The translations under genes and the position numbers were made by a program. A stretch of 31,831 nt of DNA from a virus, in IMG/VR virus record IMGVR_UViG_3300042870_000762, positions 1-31,831 of that record. One strand, written 5' to 3'. The notes beneath the pieces are model-generated. The model saw only the letters and a list, made by a program, of their open reading frames with translations, was not told the DNA's origin and did not search any database. Position 1 is the first letter of the stretch, and the number at the start of each line of letters is the position of its first letter. Below are positions 1 to 14,000 of this stretch, piece after piece.

Positions 1-2000
1 CTAAACTGAGTTGAATTTACGATATCATAAATGTAGTAGGTTTGTCCAGCAGTGATGTTAGTGATGAGAGGTTGAGTGTTGCCTGTAAAGACCACTGCAT
101 CGTTAGCATCAAAAATACTAGTATCAGCAATAGTTAATCTGTCGTTGCTTGAGTTTACATTTGTTACAGTACTAGTTGTAAAGCCAACAAATCCAAAATT
201 GATTCCCGATACAGGTACTTCCAACAGCGGGTCACTATAGACCGCAAATTGAGTTGGAGAAATAACTCTCAAGTAATACTGAGATGACTGAGAAGGAACA
301 GTGCCCGACACGATAACATCCGTAATTGCACCATTTCCATCAATAGTGTTAACAGTCAAAGTTATGTTGTTAGTAGGAGAGGTTCCCTCGACTTCTGTTC
401 CCAAAATAGTAATGGTGTTGTCGATAGCAAAGCCTGAGCCACCTGATGAGACTATAGCACGATATCCACCCAGAATATATGATATATCGAATGAAGGGAC
501 AGCAGTATAGAACTGTTCTAATACAGCTAACACATCACCTGGAGATACCGGAGCATCATCATCAAGCGTAATTTCTGTACCACCAGGGGCATCCACTACA
601 ACAATGTAGGGGTCGCCAGTACCTAGCATTGTGCCATTGTCAGTCGTTAGATTTATCGCAGGATCACCTTGCACATCCGTAATTCTAAACTGTGTGCCAT
701 TTACAATTTGCTTTACATAGTATTCTTGACCTATAATAACTCCGCCTAAACCTGAACCAGTAAAGATAATAGGCATGCCGATGTATAGAGTATCAGTGGG
801 AGATGCCACATCAACTGCGCTACAAGTCAGTAAGCCGGTACCGCTAGAGCTAGTGGTACTGAGTACAATAACCTCAATATTAGGACGAGAGATAAACTCA
901 CCTGGATTTAGAGGATCAGGGATAGTTTCGCCTGAATATTCACTTACATAATAAGTAGTTCCTGTTACTAAACCATTTCCCGGTGTAGTGTCACCTATGT
1001 TAGTGCTAACTCTGAATGGCATGTTAACATAGAAGTTGGTAGTTCCTCCACTGACTTCGCTGATTGCAACTCTGTTGAGTCCATCACCAATAGTAGCCCC
1101 GATGTTTCTTTCGATTAGGTTTCCAATTGTACCATTGCTGATATTTGGATATTGCCCTGATGTATTATATAGGGTAAATAGCTGACCATCTACCTGTCCA
1201 GGACTTACTGGCAATGATACATTCATTGTCATTGAACCAGTTGCGGTTGTTAAATCTACCGTATCCTTTTGATTCACTGCATACATTGTTCCAGTATCAT
1301 TGCTCAACTCAAACAGTGAACCATTGATTGCAGTAGACAATGTTATTTGCGTAGCACTGATAATCTGTCTTACATAATAAATTGTTCCAGCAACAATATT
1401 TCCGAAAGTTGTTCCAGTGAAGATTACTGCATCATTAACTGAGAAGTCTTCAGTTGACGCCATAACAATAGTATCGGTAGATGCAATTGTTTGAGTAACC
1501 TCAACTGTTAGAGGATTCTCAGTAGTAGAAATCGTGAAGGTTTCATCATCAATAATGGTAGTGATGTAGTATGGATCGTTTTCTATTACTTCACCAAAAA
1601 CATTGCCGGTAAAGAAGACAGGCAAGTTAGGATAGAAGCCTAATGTTCCACCAGTTCCTATCTCAGAGATAGGAACAGTCAAAGTATTTGTCCCTGCTGT
1701 TGTCGCAGTTACATCTAGAATGCCCGGATAGTTTACGGTTAATATAGCAGTGTCAACTACTTCGCCAGAATAACATAGCAATGACTGGAAACCAATATTA
1801 ACACTATTGAGCGCAAAAACTGAGCCGCCGTCAGTAGCAGAAATTGTAAAGTCAAATGTGTTCAACACATCCTTAACATAATATTCTACACCGTCTTGTA
1901 GACCAGTACCCGCAGTAAAGCCTTCAAATTTGACAGGCATTCCTGAATAGAAGCCCAATGTACTTCCTGATACATGTTCTTCATATCCGTTGACTGTATT
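1..2000 (-). repeat. Array of 'YYV' beta modules at the end of the giant protein
   Basis: Degenerate protein repeats of the form [V/I]-F-F/T-T-G-x-x-F-G-x-[V/I]-x-x-G-x-x-Y-Y-[V/I], then about 10 residues, then T-Q/D-F-T-I-S. In this stretch the Tyr-Tyr pairs fall at residues 4198, 4302, 4366, 4508, 4585, 4733 and 4813 (bases 1883, 1571, 1379, 953, 722, 278 and 38). Examples are GVEYYVKDV, GTIYYVRQI, GQEYYVKQI and GQTYYIYDI. Spacing alternates between 64-104 and 142-148 residues. A G-x-GF domain (SSGGSGFAIDNTITILG) sits between two of the modules. The array is cut by the window edge and probably continues. More distant copies occur at residues 378 and 2707. Confidence 0.75.
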
Positions 2001-5000
2001 GCTAGCTGATGACTGACTAACTGAAACTTCATATAAGCCAGTGCCGCCTGTTGTACCGCTTGTCTGCGAAACGATACGAGTGTCAGGGTCGATATTTGGA
2101 CCATACACATATGTACCAATTATTACAGTGCCTTCATTAATTGCAGTTACATTCATTGTAGTTCCTGCAATTGAAGCTGTACCAACAAAAGTCTTTACGG
2201 AAGGTATAAGTCTAATTGAATCATTAGTTGCTAAGGTTCTTTCTACACTTCTCACGAAGGATGACCAGGTCAATTGTCTTTCATTGTCAACATCTGTAAT
2301 TTCAAATGCAACTCCCTGGGCACTAGCTAAAATTGTGCTAATGTCTGGGTTTTCATTGTCGAGCAAAATTGAAGAACTAGAAACTGCCTCACTGTTGAAG
2401 TAGTTTCCTGCAAAGAACGAACCATAATATGAACCAGTTTCCCAATCAATAACCTGAGAGTTATAAGTTGTTCTATCAAATCTGATAGTGATGTTGTTTT
2501 CTCTGATTGGAGAAGCACTGGTAATTGCTGATGCCTTTGCTCCAGCATTAAGAGTCATGCCGACACTAGTACCAGCAGTTGTAATCAATATTCTATCATG
2601 ATCTTGTAATGCATCTGCATAGTTAGTGTATAGAGCAATTACTGCTACTGGATCGCTTTCAAGAATACCTACATAATACCACTGATTATCAACGAGCTTG
2701 TTAATCGTACTACCATCAGGAGCGTCCTTATATTGCACGATGTCACCTGTTCTTAGGTTCGGTGCATAAATGTTGATAGTGTTAAGTAAATTATTTACAT
2801 TTGTGTTGTTGAATGACACTGAGTATGCCGGGTCAATAATGATTTGCGGTAGAACTGCATAGCCTTGTCCAGGATTAATGACATTAATCTGTAGCACACT
2901 ATCCAAATTCATGACTGCTTCTAATTGAGCAGGAACAGTAGGCGCCGGGTAAATTGCAGTGTCTATGTATGCGGTAACTTTAGGAGGCTCTAGATATCCT
3001 CTGCCGCTATCCAACAACAATACCGGCGGTAGATCAGTGTAGATAAGTTCTCCGGGAATATGTTCAGAAATAGCTGTACCGTTTACTCCTCTTAAGAGGC
3101 CTCCGATAAGATTCAACGCTCTATCAACTGATGAGTAAGCAATTTCTTCGTCATTAATTTTAATTGTTCCATTAGTGGGGAAACCACTAGCGTTGTCAAC
3201 TAGAAAGTAATTTGAACTTGTGCTTACATATGAGGCAAGCGTAGTGATTTGATAATTTGGTTCGCCAACTATTGACAATCCTCTATTAGCAAACCACTGA
3301 CTGTATTCAGTATCTTCCCAAATAGTATCGTCTACGCTGTATTCATACTCATTGTCAGATGCTCCGTAAACTAATTGAGGAGTAATAAACTTTTCGTATT
3401 CTGCACTGTATTGAGCAGGTAAGTCAAAATCAGTGATGTCTCCCTGAAATACATCAGTGCCTGTGTACTTAAACAAGAAGTCTTTGATTACAACATGGTA
3501 AGGTTTTACTTCGTTGATATAGCCTTCTAAAAATTCTTGATTGTCGGTTTTTAGATTTTCGATAGGCAGCAGTTCACGAATAGTATGTGATACATCAAGC
3601 AATGATGTTTTGTTCAGCCACGGCAGATAGTTCTGTGATTCAGTGGTTTCACTTTGAATATATTCAAAGAGTAAAATCAAGCTCTTATTTCTAAACTCAA
3701 CCAATTCGTCAACATAAATCTGCTCATTCAATGCACGAATGATGTATCTTGTTTCTTCGCTGGGATATAAATCAAATACGGTAGTATCATAGAAATCTCC
3801 ACCATATCCTAATTTTGCTGCGCTGTAGTCCCAAAGACTTGATCTAAATCTTATTGTGCCGTTTTCTAAACCAACTCTAGTCCAAACTGCAAGCACATCA
3901 CTATCTAGGCGATAGATTTCAAATTTACCTGCGCCGTTTTGTTCAACCGTTACTAATGTCCCGTTAGGTACATTAAGTGCAGATAGATCAGCATAAATAG
4001 GTACTACTAACAAAGTTTTAGTATTGTCATCGTAGCCTTCTGCCCACCAATTTACATACTCCCAATAATCTCTAGTATCATAAAATAGCTTAGGCCCGCC
4101 GAACCAATTAGGATTGTCTTCAGTGGATGGATTTACTTCACCTGCTTCAAACAAGAATGTTGCGTCTGGACGAGTTTCTGCAACAGGGAAACGAGATAGA
4201 ACTTCATTAGCGTAAACCAAATAGTTATTCAATGCTTTAAATCTGTTGAAGAAGAAGCTTTGTCTTGGTCTTGCTAGAATACCCGACTGTACTGCCTTAG
4301 GTAAGAATGGGTTAGGAACAACCTGACCAGACTCATCACAGCCACTGAGAGAATCTAACATTCTATCATACAAGCCATATGGTGCTGAAGTCTTGCCCAA
4401 ACTTTGTACTAAATTATTGTCAGTGTTGTTTGTCTTGACTATAGTAGATGGTAAGCCCGGCAAGAAATCGTCAGGATAATTTTCACGAACTAATGTGAAT
4501 TCATTGTGTGCAACATCGTCACTTGTGCCGTTAGCGAATCCTACATGGAACACACTATCGTTAGCATTGATGTAAGGTGAGCAATTATAAAGTGCAAAAG
4601 CATTTGGCAAGATCGGAGCCATATAAGCAACGCCGCTTGCTCTTGGATTAGCAATATATGATGCAATAATAGTGTCAGATAAGTTCTTGCCTAGTTTTTG
4701 CGAAATGATGTTGCTATTTCTTACCCAAAAATAGTATATAGGAACTGCGATTCCAGAAGCATTTAATGTGCTACTCACAGAAAACAGATTAGAATTCAAT
4801 GGGGTGCCAGTACCTTGATAGTTATTAGGCGGAACATTACTTGCTACCCAAGTAAAGACTGCAACATCAGATCCTGGGAATAGTGTTCCCCAGTATCTTG
4901 CATTATATGATGGATCATTTTGATGATAGTTCAAGAATCGAATGTTATTTGTATTGAACCAAATTTCACCCACATGTTCTGCTCCCCAAACTTGTCCAGT

Positions 5001-8000
5001 AATGGGTGCAAGATCACTATTGTATTTTGCTGGGTCTACGCTCGTTACATAGTCAATGTCTTGTCTTACTGCACCTAGCAACTTGCCATTTAATGGATCC
5101 ATGTAATCTAAGTTTATTAAGGTGTTATTAGTTTCAGCACTAAAGATTTGTGTATTTTGAATCTTTTCGATATCTACTATTGCTGAACTCTGACGGTACA
5201 CGGCCCAATCTTGAATACCAGTTGAATTATTGTACACAACCACTTGACCGCCAGTGACCAATTCACCTTGCATGTTAGGTGCACCTACTAATACAATATT
5301 GTCATTGAAATCTAGTGAATAGCCGTATTGAGGATTAAAGCCATAATCTAGGCTATTACTGTTTACTGACTGTGCATATACATATGATCCAGGATTGAGT
5401 AAGCTTTCATTGTTCTGACCCAAAAAATCAAACATGTAGACTGCGCCTGCATTTGGATAACTTTCTACAAATCGAGTTGCATTGTTATCAAATACTGTGT
5501 CGTTGTCTAGTTGCTCATCATCAGTAAAATCGAATGTAGTGCCTTCGTAACGAGTTCCTACAGGCGCACTGATTACTACTGGACCTGAATCACTAATCTT
5601 GATTGCACTACCAAACTGAGTTGGTCCTTGTTCGTGTGGGCAAGTAATAATTTGAGTCTTGGTGAAGATTTGTAATCCAAGCTCATTAAGTGTGCTGCCA
5701 TCAAAGGCGGTGATAACTAACTTTTCATTATTGATAGTCAAGTCAGTATCAATAACCTGAATTATCAATTTACCGTTAGATGCGGCTGCTTGAATATTAG
5801 TGATGTTGTTAGTATTGATTGTTGCAGCGATATGAGTAGCGTCACCGGGTGTAAGAGGAACTAAGAAACCATTAATCAATAAATTGCGATTACCGACTAC
5901 ATTACAATCACTTGTGCCAACTACAATACCGTGTCTTGCTCCGCCGTTAGTAAAGCGATATACTGCACCTTCACGATTCTTGCTATCGATTTCGAATGGA
6001 CTACCTACAAGAATATCTGAACCCTGCTTGTTAACATCTAGATCGTAAGCAAATTGAATATTAGTTCTGTCAACATAATCATTATTCAATACTTGAATCA
6101 CATTGAACTGATTGTCGCTAACATTTATAATATCACCTGCCTGAAGTGTTCCGGTATAATAGAACATGCTGCCAACACTTGCGTAGTTAATATCATCTAC
6201 TAATGTGCTGTTGACAGTTACATACAATGGAGTTGTTTGTGTTGTAGCAGTTACGCCGGTAATAGACCCATCTGTTACTACAGTGATAGGAGTTGACGAA
6301 GAACGACTTGTCTTAAGTTGAATGGTGTTACCGATAGGTGTACCTGCAACATAGTAAACTACATCAGTTTCAATCTCAGTGCCGCCTAATCCCATGCCAG
6401 TAAAGATGACAGGATCGTTTTCAGAAATTCCTGCTGCACTTGCTAGCGTAACTGTATTGGGGGCAGTTGTGCTTGATACAGTTGTTCCTACTGTAGTAGG
6501 AGTCCAAGCTAGCTGGAATGTCTGCGGAGTATTAGGAATAGAATTGAACGGTACTTCGATATTTTGTGCGGTGCGCTGATAAACATACGCGGCGCCATTG
6601 TCAAGAATTAATGAGCTAAAGTTCTTGTTTGGTGCGCCGACTACGAGTACAGAACCATTTTGATTTGTTGTCGTAGATTTAGCAAAACCATCAGCACTGA
6701 CAAGTCCTAATACTGAACCATCGATGATGGTAGATTGTTCGTAAGTAACCTGCATTGCAGTACCTGTACCAGAGCCAATGCCAGTCGCTACGAAAGTAAT
6801 ACCGACACTGTTTTCAATTGCACCGATCAATTTAAAATCGGTAGTGCCCACATCTGTAATAGTATAAGTTTGACCAGCAACAAAATAACCAGCAGTTAGA
6901 TTGATGTTCTGTTTACGATAAACATAGACCTTACCGTTTGTTAGGTCACTGATATAAATCCAGTTAGAGTCATCACTGATTGCTAGTTCTGTTCCCCAGT
7001 TTGTTACTCCACCAGGAGCAGCGATAGTTTGATAGCTTACGATATCATCTGACAATACGCTGTTGTTTAATGTGTAGACATATACTTTTGGTGTGCCGCT
7101 TGTTGGTTCAGAAACTACATAAATGTTATTAGCGTAAACAATCTTTGTACCAAATGATGTGCCCTCAGTGATAGTTTCACCGATAGAGTATGTGCCATTT
7201 ACATCGTCATAACCATAACGATATAGAATACCTGCGCCTGCATCACTTACTAGATAGCCCATGTCAGGCGTGTAAGCAACAGCAGTACCGTATGTGGTAG
7301 AGTTATCTACTTCTAGCGGACCTTGACTTTGGTAGTTGATACTCTTACGATATACAGCCCAGTCGCCATTATTATTTTCGTCTACCCATACAGTATTCTT
7401 TTGGAATTCTGCTTCAAGCAAATCAATATTTTTAATATCAGCAGGAGTTGCAACTCTTTGATTAACAAATGACAAGCCGATGCCGAAACCTTGAATTGCA
7501 TTGTTAGTAGCGTTTCCTACAGACAGATTAATAACTACCTGATTCAATCCTAAAACTTCAGTAACGATATAGTATCCGTCTACATTAGCAGCAAAATTAA
7601 TGATTGATAGGGGATCAAGGCGTTGTAGATTATGCGGTTGTGCAAATGTTACAACTGCTGTTCCATTAAGATTGCCTACTACCTGTAGCACTTGTCCGAT
7701 TGGCTTCCAAGAAAACACTCCCCATTTCTCTTTGAAGTTAGCTAACCACATATAATCACGAACATAGAATTCGCTAATAGGAACAACAATACTATTAGCA
7801 TCTACTGCTGCTGATAGACCAGAGAAGTAATAAGATGCCATTTCGACATCATTGAAATTCACATATCCGGCATTCGGGTATAATGGGTTAGGATAGGTTA
7901 ATGATGTAGTACTAAGAATGTTTGGACTAGTTATCGGACGACCGTAGTTATATAAACTATATGTCGGTACTTCTTGATTGGCACCGGGTGTATAAACCCC

Positions 8001-11000
8001 CTCAGTCAGTGCAACAATTGAAGGATTTCCCGTTAAACTAGGTTGGCTAAGCTTGAATTCAACAAAATTATCATTTAGTGTGCCGCCGAATTCTCCAGAT
8101 TTGATAGCCCAGTTTTCGTACACATCATAATCAATTCCGCCCTGAGGGAGATTAGCTCCCTTAAATGCAACAGTAGCGTTTCGAGTACCCTTATTTCTAA
8201 TCAAGTTTTTGTAAACATTGATTTGGGTTACATCAGTTAAGTCTACTAGAGCTAGGTAATCTCGTGGGCGATATCCGATAAGCGAATAGCTCAACAAGTC
8301 TGCATCTCGCTCAAGATTGGCTTTGTTTATATCGTAATACAAAGTGCTTTCATACGCACGAGTGCTTGCGTTGGGCAGCATTCCTTTTTGAATATTTTCG
8401 TAGTCAATCAACGCCCAGTTTAATTCTTCAAATACTAGTGCAGGTTGAATGATTTGTAGTGCAGAATAATATCTGTTTTTATACTTGACAATTCTTCCCT
8501 TAGTGTATTTTACATTAGGTGACCACTCTTGTATATTGTCTTGATTGATAATAAAGCCATACGCATTTACAGTACCGTTCCATTCAGCAGTTTTAGTTCC
8601 AGTAACAGTTACTCTATTCTGTCTTAAGCCGGTAACCAAATTATAGATGATATCATTGAACAAGGTCACATTATTAAACACGATAGCATGTTCAAAGTTG
8701 TTTAAGTTAAATTGTCCATAGCTCAAAGAATCCCCTGTGTTTAGCGGTACTGCGTTGAACTCAGTATCATTTCTGTACACAGAAAGATTGTTCATTTGTA
8801 TAGGGTATAGATCCTGATTCAGAATGAAATTCTGTTGCTGTAGAGTTAATGGTTCTACTACGGTGCTTTCTTTATTGATCTTGATGCCACCGGCTGCTGG
8901 ATTCAGTGTGAGTACACTGCCGACTTCCCAACCTAACTGTACCCAATACAAGAAATCTTGTACCATTAGTTCCCAGTTGACTTCTCTACCGTTTTCGATG
9001 GTATCAAAAATCATACCCTTAGATTGTAGATAAGCAGCGTAGCTTAGTATAAACTGTGCTACTTCTTGATAACTGTAGAATATAGTACCATACGGCACTA
9101 ATACTTCTTTGGAGCTATAATCATTAGTGATATTAACTGATGCGCCGTCAACTGCAATTTCAAAGTTATTTCCGCTAAAGACTGGTTGCAAAGTATTGAA
9201 ATACGCAAAAGTTTGACTATTACCATATACTGTCCAACCTTGAGCAGTTTTCTGTATCACTACGCCAGTAAACATCAACTGATCATATGCTTGGTTATCG
9301 TACAATAGTACCTGATAGCTTTCATCAGGAATTAGTAGTGAAGCATTGTTACTGTTAGGTGAACCCTTTTCAACATAAAATTTAAGTAGTGTCTTGTCGC
9401 TGTAGCCTGCTAGTCTATAAGCTAGTCTTACATCAAGGTTATCCAGCAGCGTTGTAATATTCTCAGTAGCAGTGATGCCAAGTTGCTTTTCATAATCAAC
9501 AATCCAGTTGATGTATGAGGTTTTGGCAGTGCCATTTCCGTAAATTTCAATTTCATTAATAATCAAATGTTGACGATTGTTTACCAAATATTGATTAAAT
9601 TCCGGATTGTATTTGTAGTTGTCTAGGTCTGCGGCCAAGTTAAAGAATTCAGCCGGTCTTGTCAACGCAAATAGCTTGACTAGATCGAATGGCCAAGAAG
9701 AACTACGACGATAGCTTAGTTCTACTGGACCCATGTCGCCAATCTTCCAATCTTTTTGGAAAGTGCTTGGGTTGTAGTTTGCAACTACGCTAACAAAAGG
9801 AGTCAACAATTCGCCTGCGCTGTTGACAGGAATTAAACTTGACAAGCCAGGACGAGCTAATTCAGGAATAACATAGCTGTCGCCGTTGTTCCAAACCAAC
9901 CCTTCTTCTAGGTCACTCCACAAAATACCATTATCACTAGTATATGGAGCTGGACCATAACGCTGAGTCCACCAGCTAGGCTGTTCTGCAAACCCTAGCA
10001 TCTCCCACGGAGTAGTTTCGGGAGTGGTAGTGTCATAGAGATATTCATACAACCCTCTCCAATAGCCCTGAAGTATAGGTGCGCGGTCTAGCTTGTTCTG
10101 TGAATTAGTATAGTTATAAGTCCATTCGTTAAGTTTATTAAAGAATTGTGTCTTATAATCTAATCTATTTTGTCCAATCCAATTCAAGAATCCGGGTGAA
10201 TACATTTCTAAGAATTCATCCCAACTGTAGGTTGAATCTCTGAAGTACCCCGGAACAACTTCGTAATCGTAAATAGGCACTTCGGTGCTTAACTTTAAGT
10301 TGTTGTAGATTCTCTTTTCAAACTCAAGCAATGCTTGATCTCTGAAATCAACTAGCACATTCACTTCAGGTAGATACTGCCCATATAGTTTAGTATATGA
10401 TCCGTCATGTCCTTTGATGAAATAAGTAGGAGTGTTATAGTTGATGTCTAAAACAACTTCCGGTTCAAATGCCTGATATAATCCTAACTTAGTAGGAGTA
10501 TTAGGAACATATGAACCATATGTTTGGTTGTATTCTTTGATTACAATCTTATCACCCGGCAGCAAATCTAAAGTAATTGTCAATGAAGGACTGTCTGAAC
10601 TGACGATGTAATCCACATCGCTTAATAGTTGTTGCTGGAAGGTTAAGCCTGAAACTGTTCTAGTAAGATATACTAATACACCATTGTAGTTTGCAGTTTC
10701 AAAGTTATAGATTTGTGTTAACGGATAGATTGATGTATCTAAGCTGTTATTAAATGTATAGGTGTTTGATCTATAGGGACTCTTGCTTGGCAACATATCA
10801 GACCAGAAGAAAGCGTTGAGTTGACTTTTTGCCGCAGTAATTTGATCAAGTGCATCATCTAAGATTTCACTAGGAGTGTATCTTTGCACATAATCTGTGT
10901 TCTGTACGGTATCAACAATTAACTGCTTGTACTTGATATATTCACGACTATTGAATAGTAGGGCGTTGAATAGATCGTGTTCTTTCTTGCGTAAGAATGT

Positions 11001-14000
11001 ACCAGGCAGAACAAGACTTGCACTATTTTGAATAATCTTTGTACCATAGATGTTAAGATTACCTAAATCGCGGTAGTTATTTGGTCCGAAGATTTCACCT
11101 GAAGTGTTAGGCGCATTGATGAAGATATCACGATATTGTTGACGAACATCCCCTACATTGACAGTAGTTACATCTCCATTGAATGGGTTGTTTGACAAGT
11201 TAATCGGAATAGTGTAATATGCTGATTCACTTACCTGATCACTTAATAATAAAACTTGAATTACTGTATTGTTTGGATCAGACGGTGTTGTCAAAATAGT
11301 AACGACTGTTGAATCTGTACCTACGCTTACTGAGTAATTTTCAGGAGCTTGATATATGTTATTGAAATATACCTGTATTCTAGGCCAGCCCAATTCATCC
11401 GAACCTAATACGGGAAGCATTGCAATATCGCAAGTGAACTGCGATGGCTGTGAAAACTGATTATAAGGGAAGCTGAACACTTGATATTGTGTCGAAGGAG
11501 CTACCGTAGTTTCCCATCCTAATAGTCTATTGTAATCGGTTCTAGTATCATAGTTATACACATAGCCGGTGTTGACTTTTTGCGTAATAGGATTACCCAA
11601 AGCAACATAATCAAAAGTATCTAAGTTCAACGAAACATCAAAACTAATATCTCCTACATTGTCGATTGAAGAAAATCTAATCGGGAATCCTAAGATAGGA
11701 TCATCAATTGTAGTGTCACTGAAGCCGTAAGAAAATAGTTTGTTGCCTTGGAAAGATGAGCTATTGTAAACTGCGGTGTCACCGAAACTGATGTTGTTTT
11801 CGTCAAATACATCAAAGAAAGGTGCTTGATTTACTGTTATTTTTAGCTGTGCTTGATTCCAGTCAATACCATTATAATAGAAAGTATCACCTTGATAATT
11901 ATAGCCTCTAAGAACAGCTACTTGTTCGTCAGGTAATACTTCAGCATCTTCAGCAAGCGAGAGAGTGATAACTGGACCTTGACCAGCAATAACTTCTGCC
12001 AATTCAACTACAAAGATTTTATTTTTTGTACCAGTAGTAGTGTCTTCGCTGAATATGATTCTTGAGCCGGAAAACACCTCATAATTATTTACAGTAGTAT
12101 CAGTACCAACAATACTTGCATTGGTTGTTCCTGCAAAAGTCTTTGCATTTTCCCATTCAACTGTGATTGTTAAGGTAGTTGTACCAGTAATGCTTGTGAT
12201 TTGGCTATTAGTAGGTAATATAGCATCAGTATCACCAACATACATTCCTACTTGAAATGCCCCGGTTACATCATCTGCATCAACAGTAATTGTGGTTGAG
12301 GTCGTTGCAATTGCTGGCGCAATAGTTGCTGTGTAGGCAGTATATGTCTCTACATCTGGATAGTACGCTTTTGTTCCAGGAATTACACTTAACGCATCAG
12401 TTTGTCTAGTGTCATAAAAATCGATAAGATTTTTACCAGCTGATCCTGAATTGAATAATCTAAGATTAGGATAAAATTCAATAATAGGACGAAGTGCTTT
12501 GTTATTGTAATTTCCTAATTCAGTAATCAACGCAGGATTGTTATTATATGAGGCAGTAGCATTGATAACATCAATGTGGAACCAGCGATTGCTTCTTGAC
12601 CAGGCATTCTTGCTTATACTATTACGAGCAATAGTAATGTAGTCTTTGTCGACCGGAACAAACAAATTGTTGTCGTAATTTCCAATATCAAATGGAGCAA
12701 CATCGTATGGGTTAAACACCCCAGTAGTAAAATCTTCAGGACATATTAGCGATTCAACAGGAACAAGCTGCATTGCTGTTCCTACTCCTTCAACATAGTA
12801 TTCTCCAGTAAGATAGCTAGCAGGGACTACATCTCCGTCAAACGATACCTTAAGACCATTAGTGAACACTACTCCGTTAGTTGAAGTAAAGTTTTTTTGT
12901 CCAAGTATGTCTGTTTCAACATCTAGTGTGTTTTTAACATTACTTTCGATCAAGCGGATTACGCCAACCTTGTTAGGAGTTGTGCTATCTTGATAATACA
13001 AAATATCCTTGACTGCACTGAGATATGGTATTTGCGAGATTCCGCCACCCACTGACTTATAGAAGGATAATCCAATATATTCTCTACCATATAGCGGTGT
13101 AATTCTAGTATTGATTGGTACAAGCCCTGCTGGGTTAAGACGCAATACTGGATCGCTAGGATTACCGACATACTCTACTTGATAAAAATTCTGACTTACC
13201 GAAGTATAGAAGCCTTCTTCATACAACCCTTGATTAATGTTTGCTGGCATGCTTCCTGAACCAGGAGTCAATGTGATATTAGGCCCACCTAAGGTTAGGC
13301 TAATCGTAAAGTCAGTAGAGTTCAGAACACTACTTACATAGTACACCTGTCCAGGAATAACTCCACCAAATGCCGGGCTATCAAAAGTAATAGTTGGTTG
13401 AGCAAAAATCAATACTCCGGTATTAGGATCGATTGCATAAAACAAATCTGTTGTACCAGCAGATATAGAGAATGATGTAGTATTGCAACTGCCTATAGTT
13501 GCTACAGTATCGGGAACTAAACCAAGATTAGTATCGTATTCAGTTTCACCAAAATATGCACTCACATAACCAGTTTCATTCACTACACCGGTGTTATAAA
13601 ACATAACAGTTAGACCGTTCAATCCGGTTACACCGTCTATCCCTGATGGAAGATCGGCTAATCTAGCACCGTTAATTTGATCGAACGGCACATCTGAAAT
13701 GACATCTACTGTAGTATTAAATGGGAAATTAAATTGGTCTTGTGCGTCTTTATTGGGCACAGCAAATGTAACTATGCCTTGACTAGCACCGTTATTAGAT
13801 ACACCCAACACATCACGAGTATAAAGATTAGGTTGAGCAGGACTGTATCCAGTTACGCCGGGCTCGCCCTGAATCCAAAACTGACTATTTTGATTTACTG
13901 AGAAATTATATACACCGCCTCTTAGTAAAGTAAGAGTAGGATTTACTGCACCGGCACCTGATCCTAATTCACTAATATTATAACCATTTGATAAATCTGT

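Noticed and set aside
3771-3785. TATAAATC on the plus strand as a late promoter
   Set aside because: It lies inside and antisense to the giant gene with no plus-strand gene downstream.
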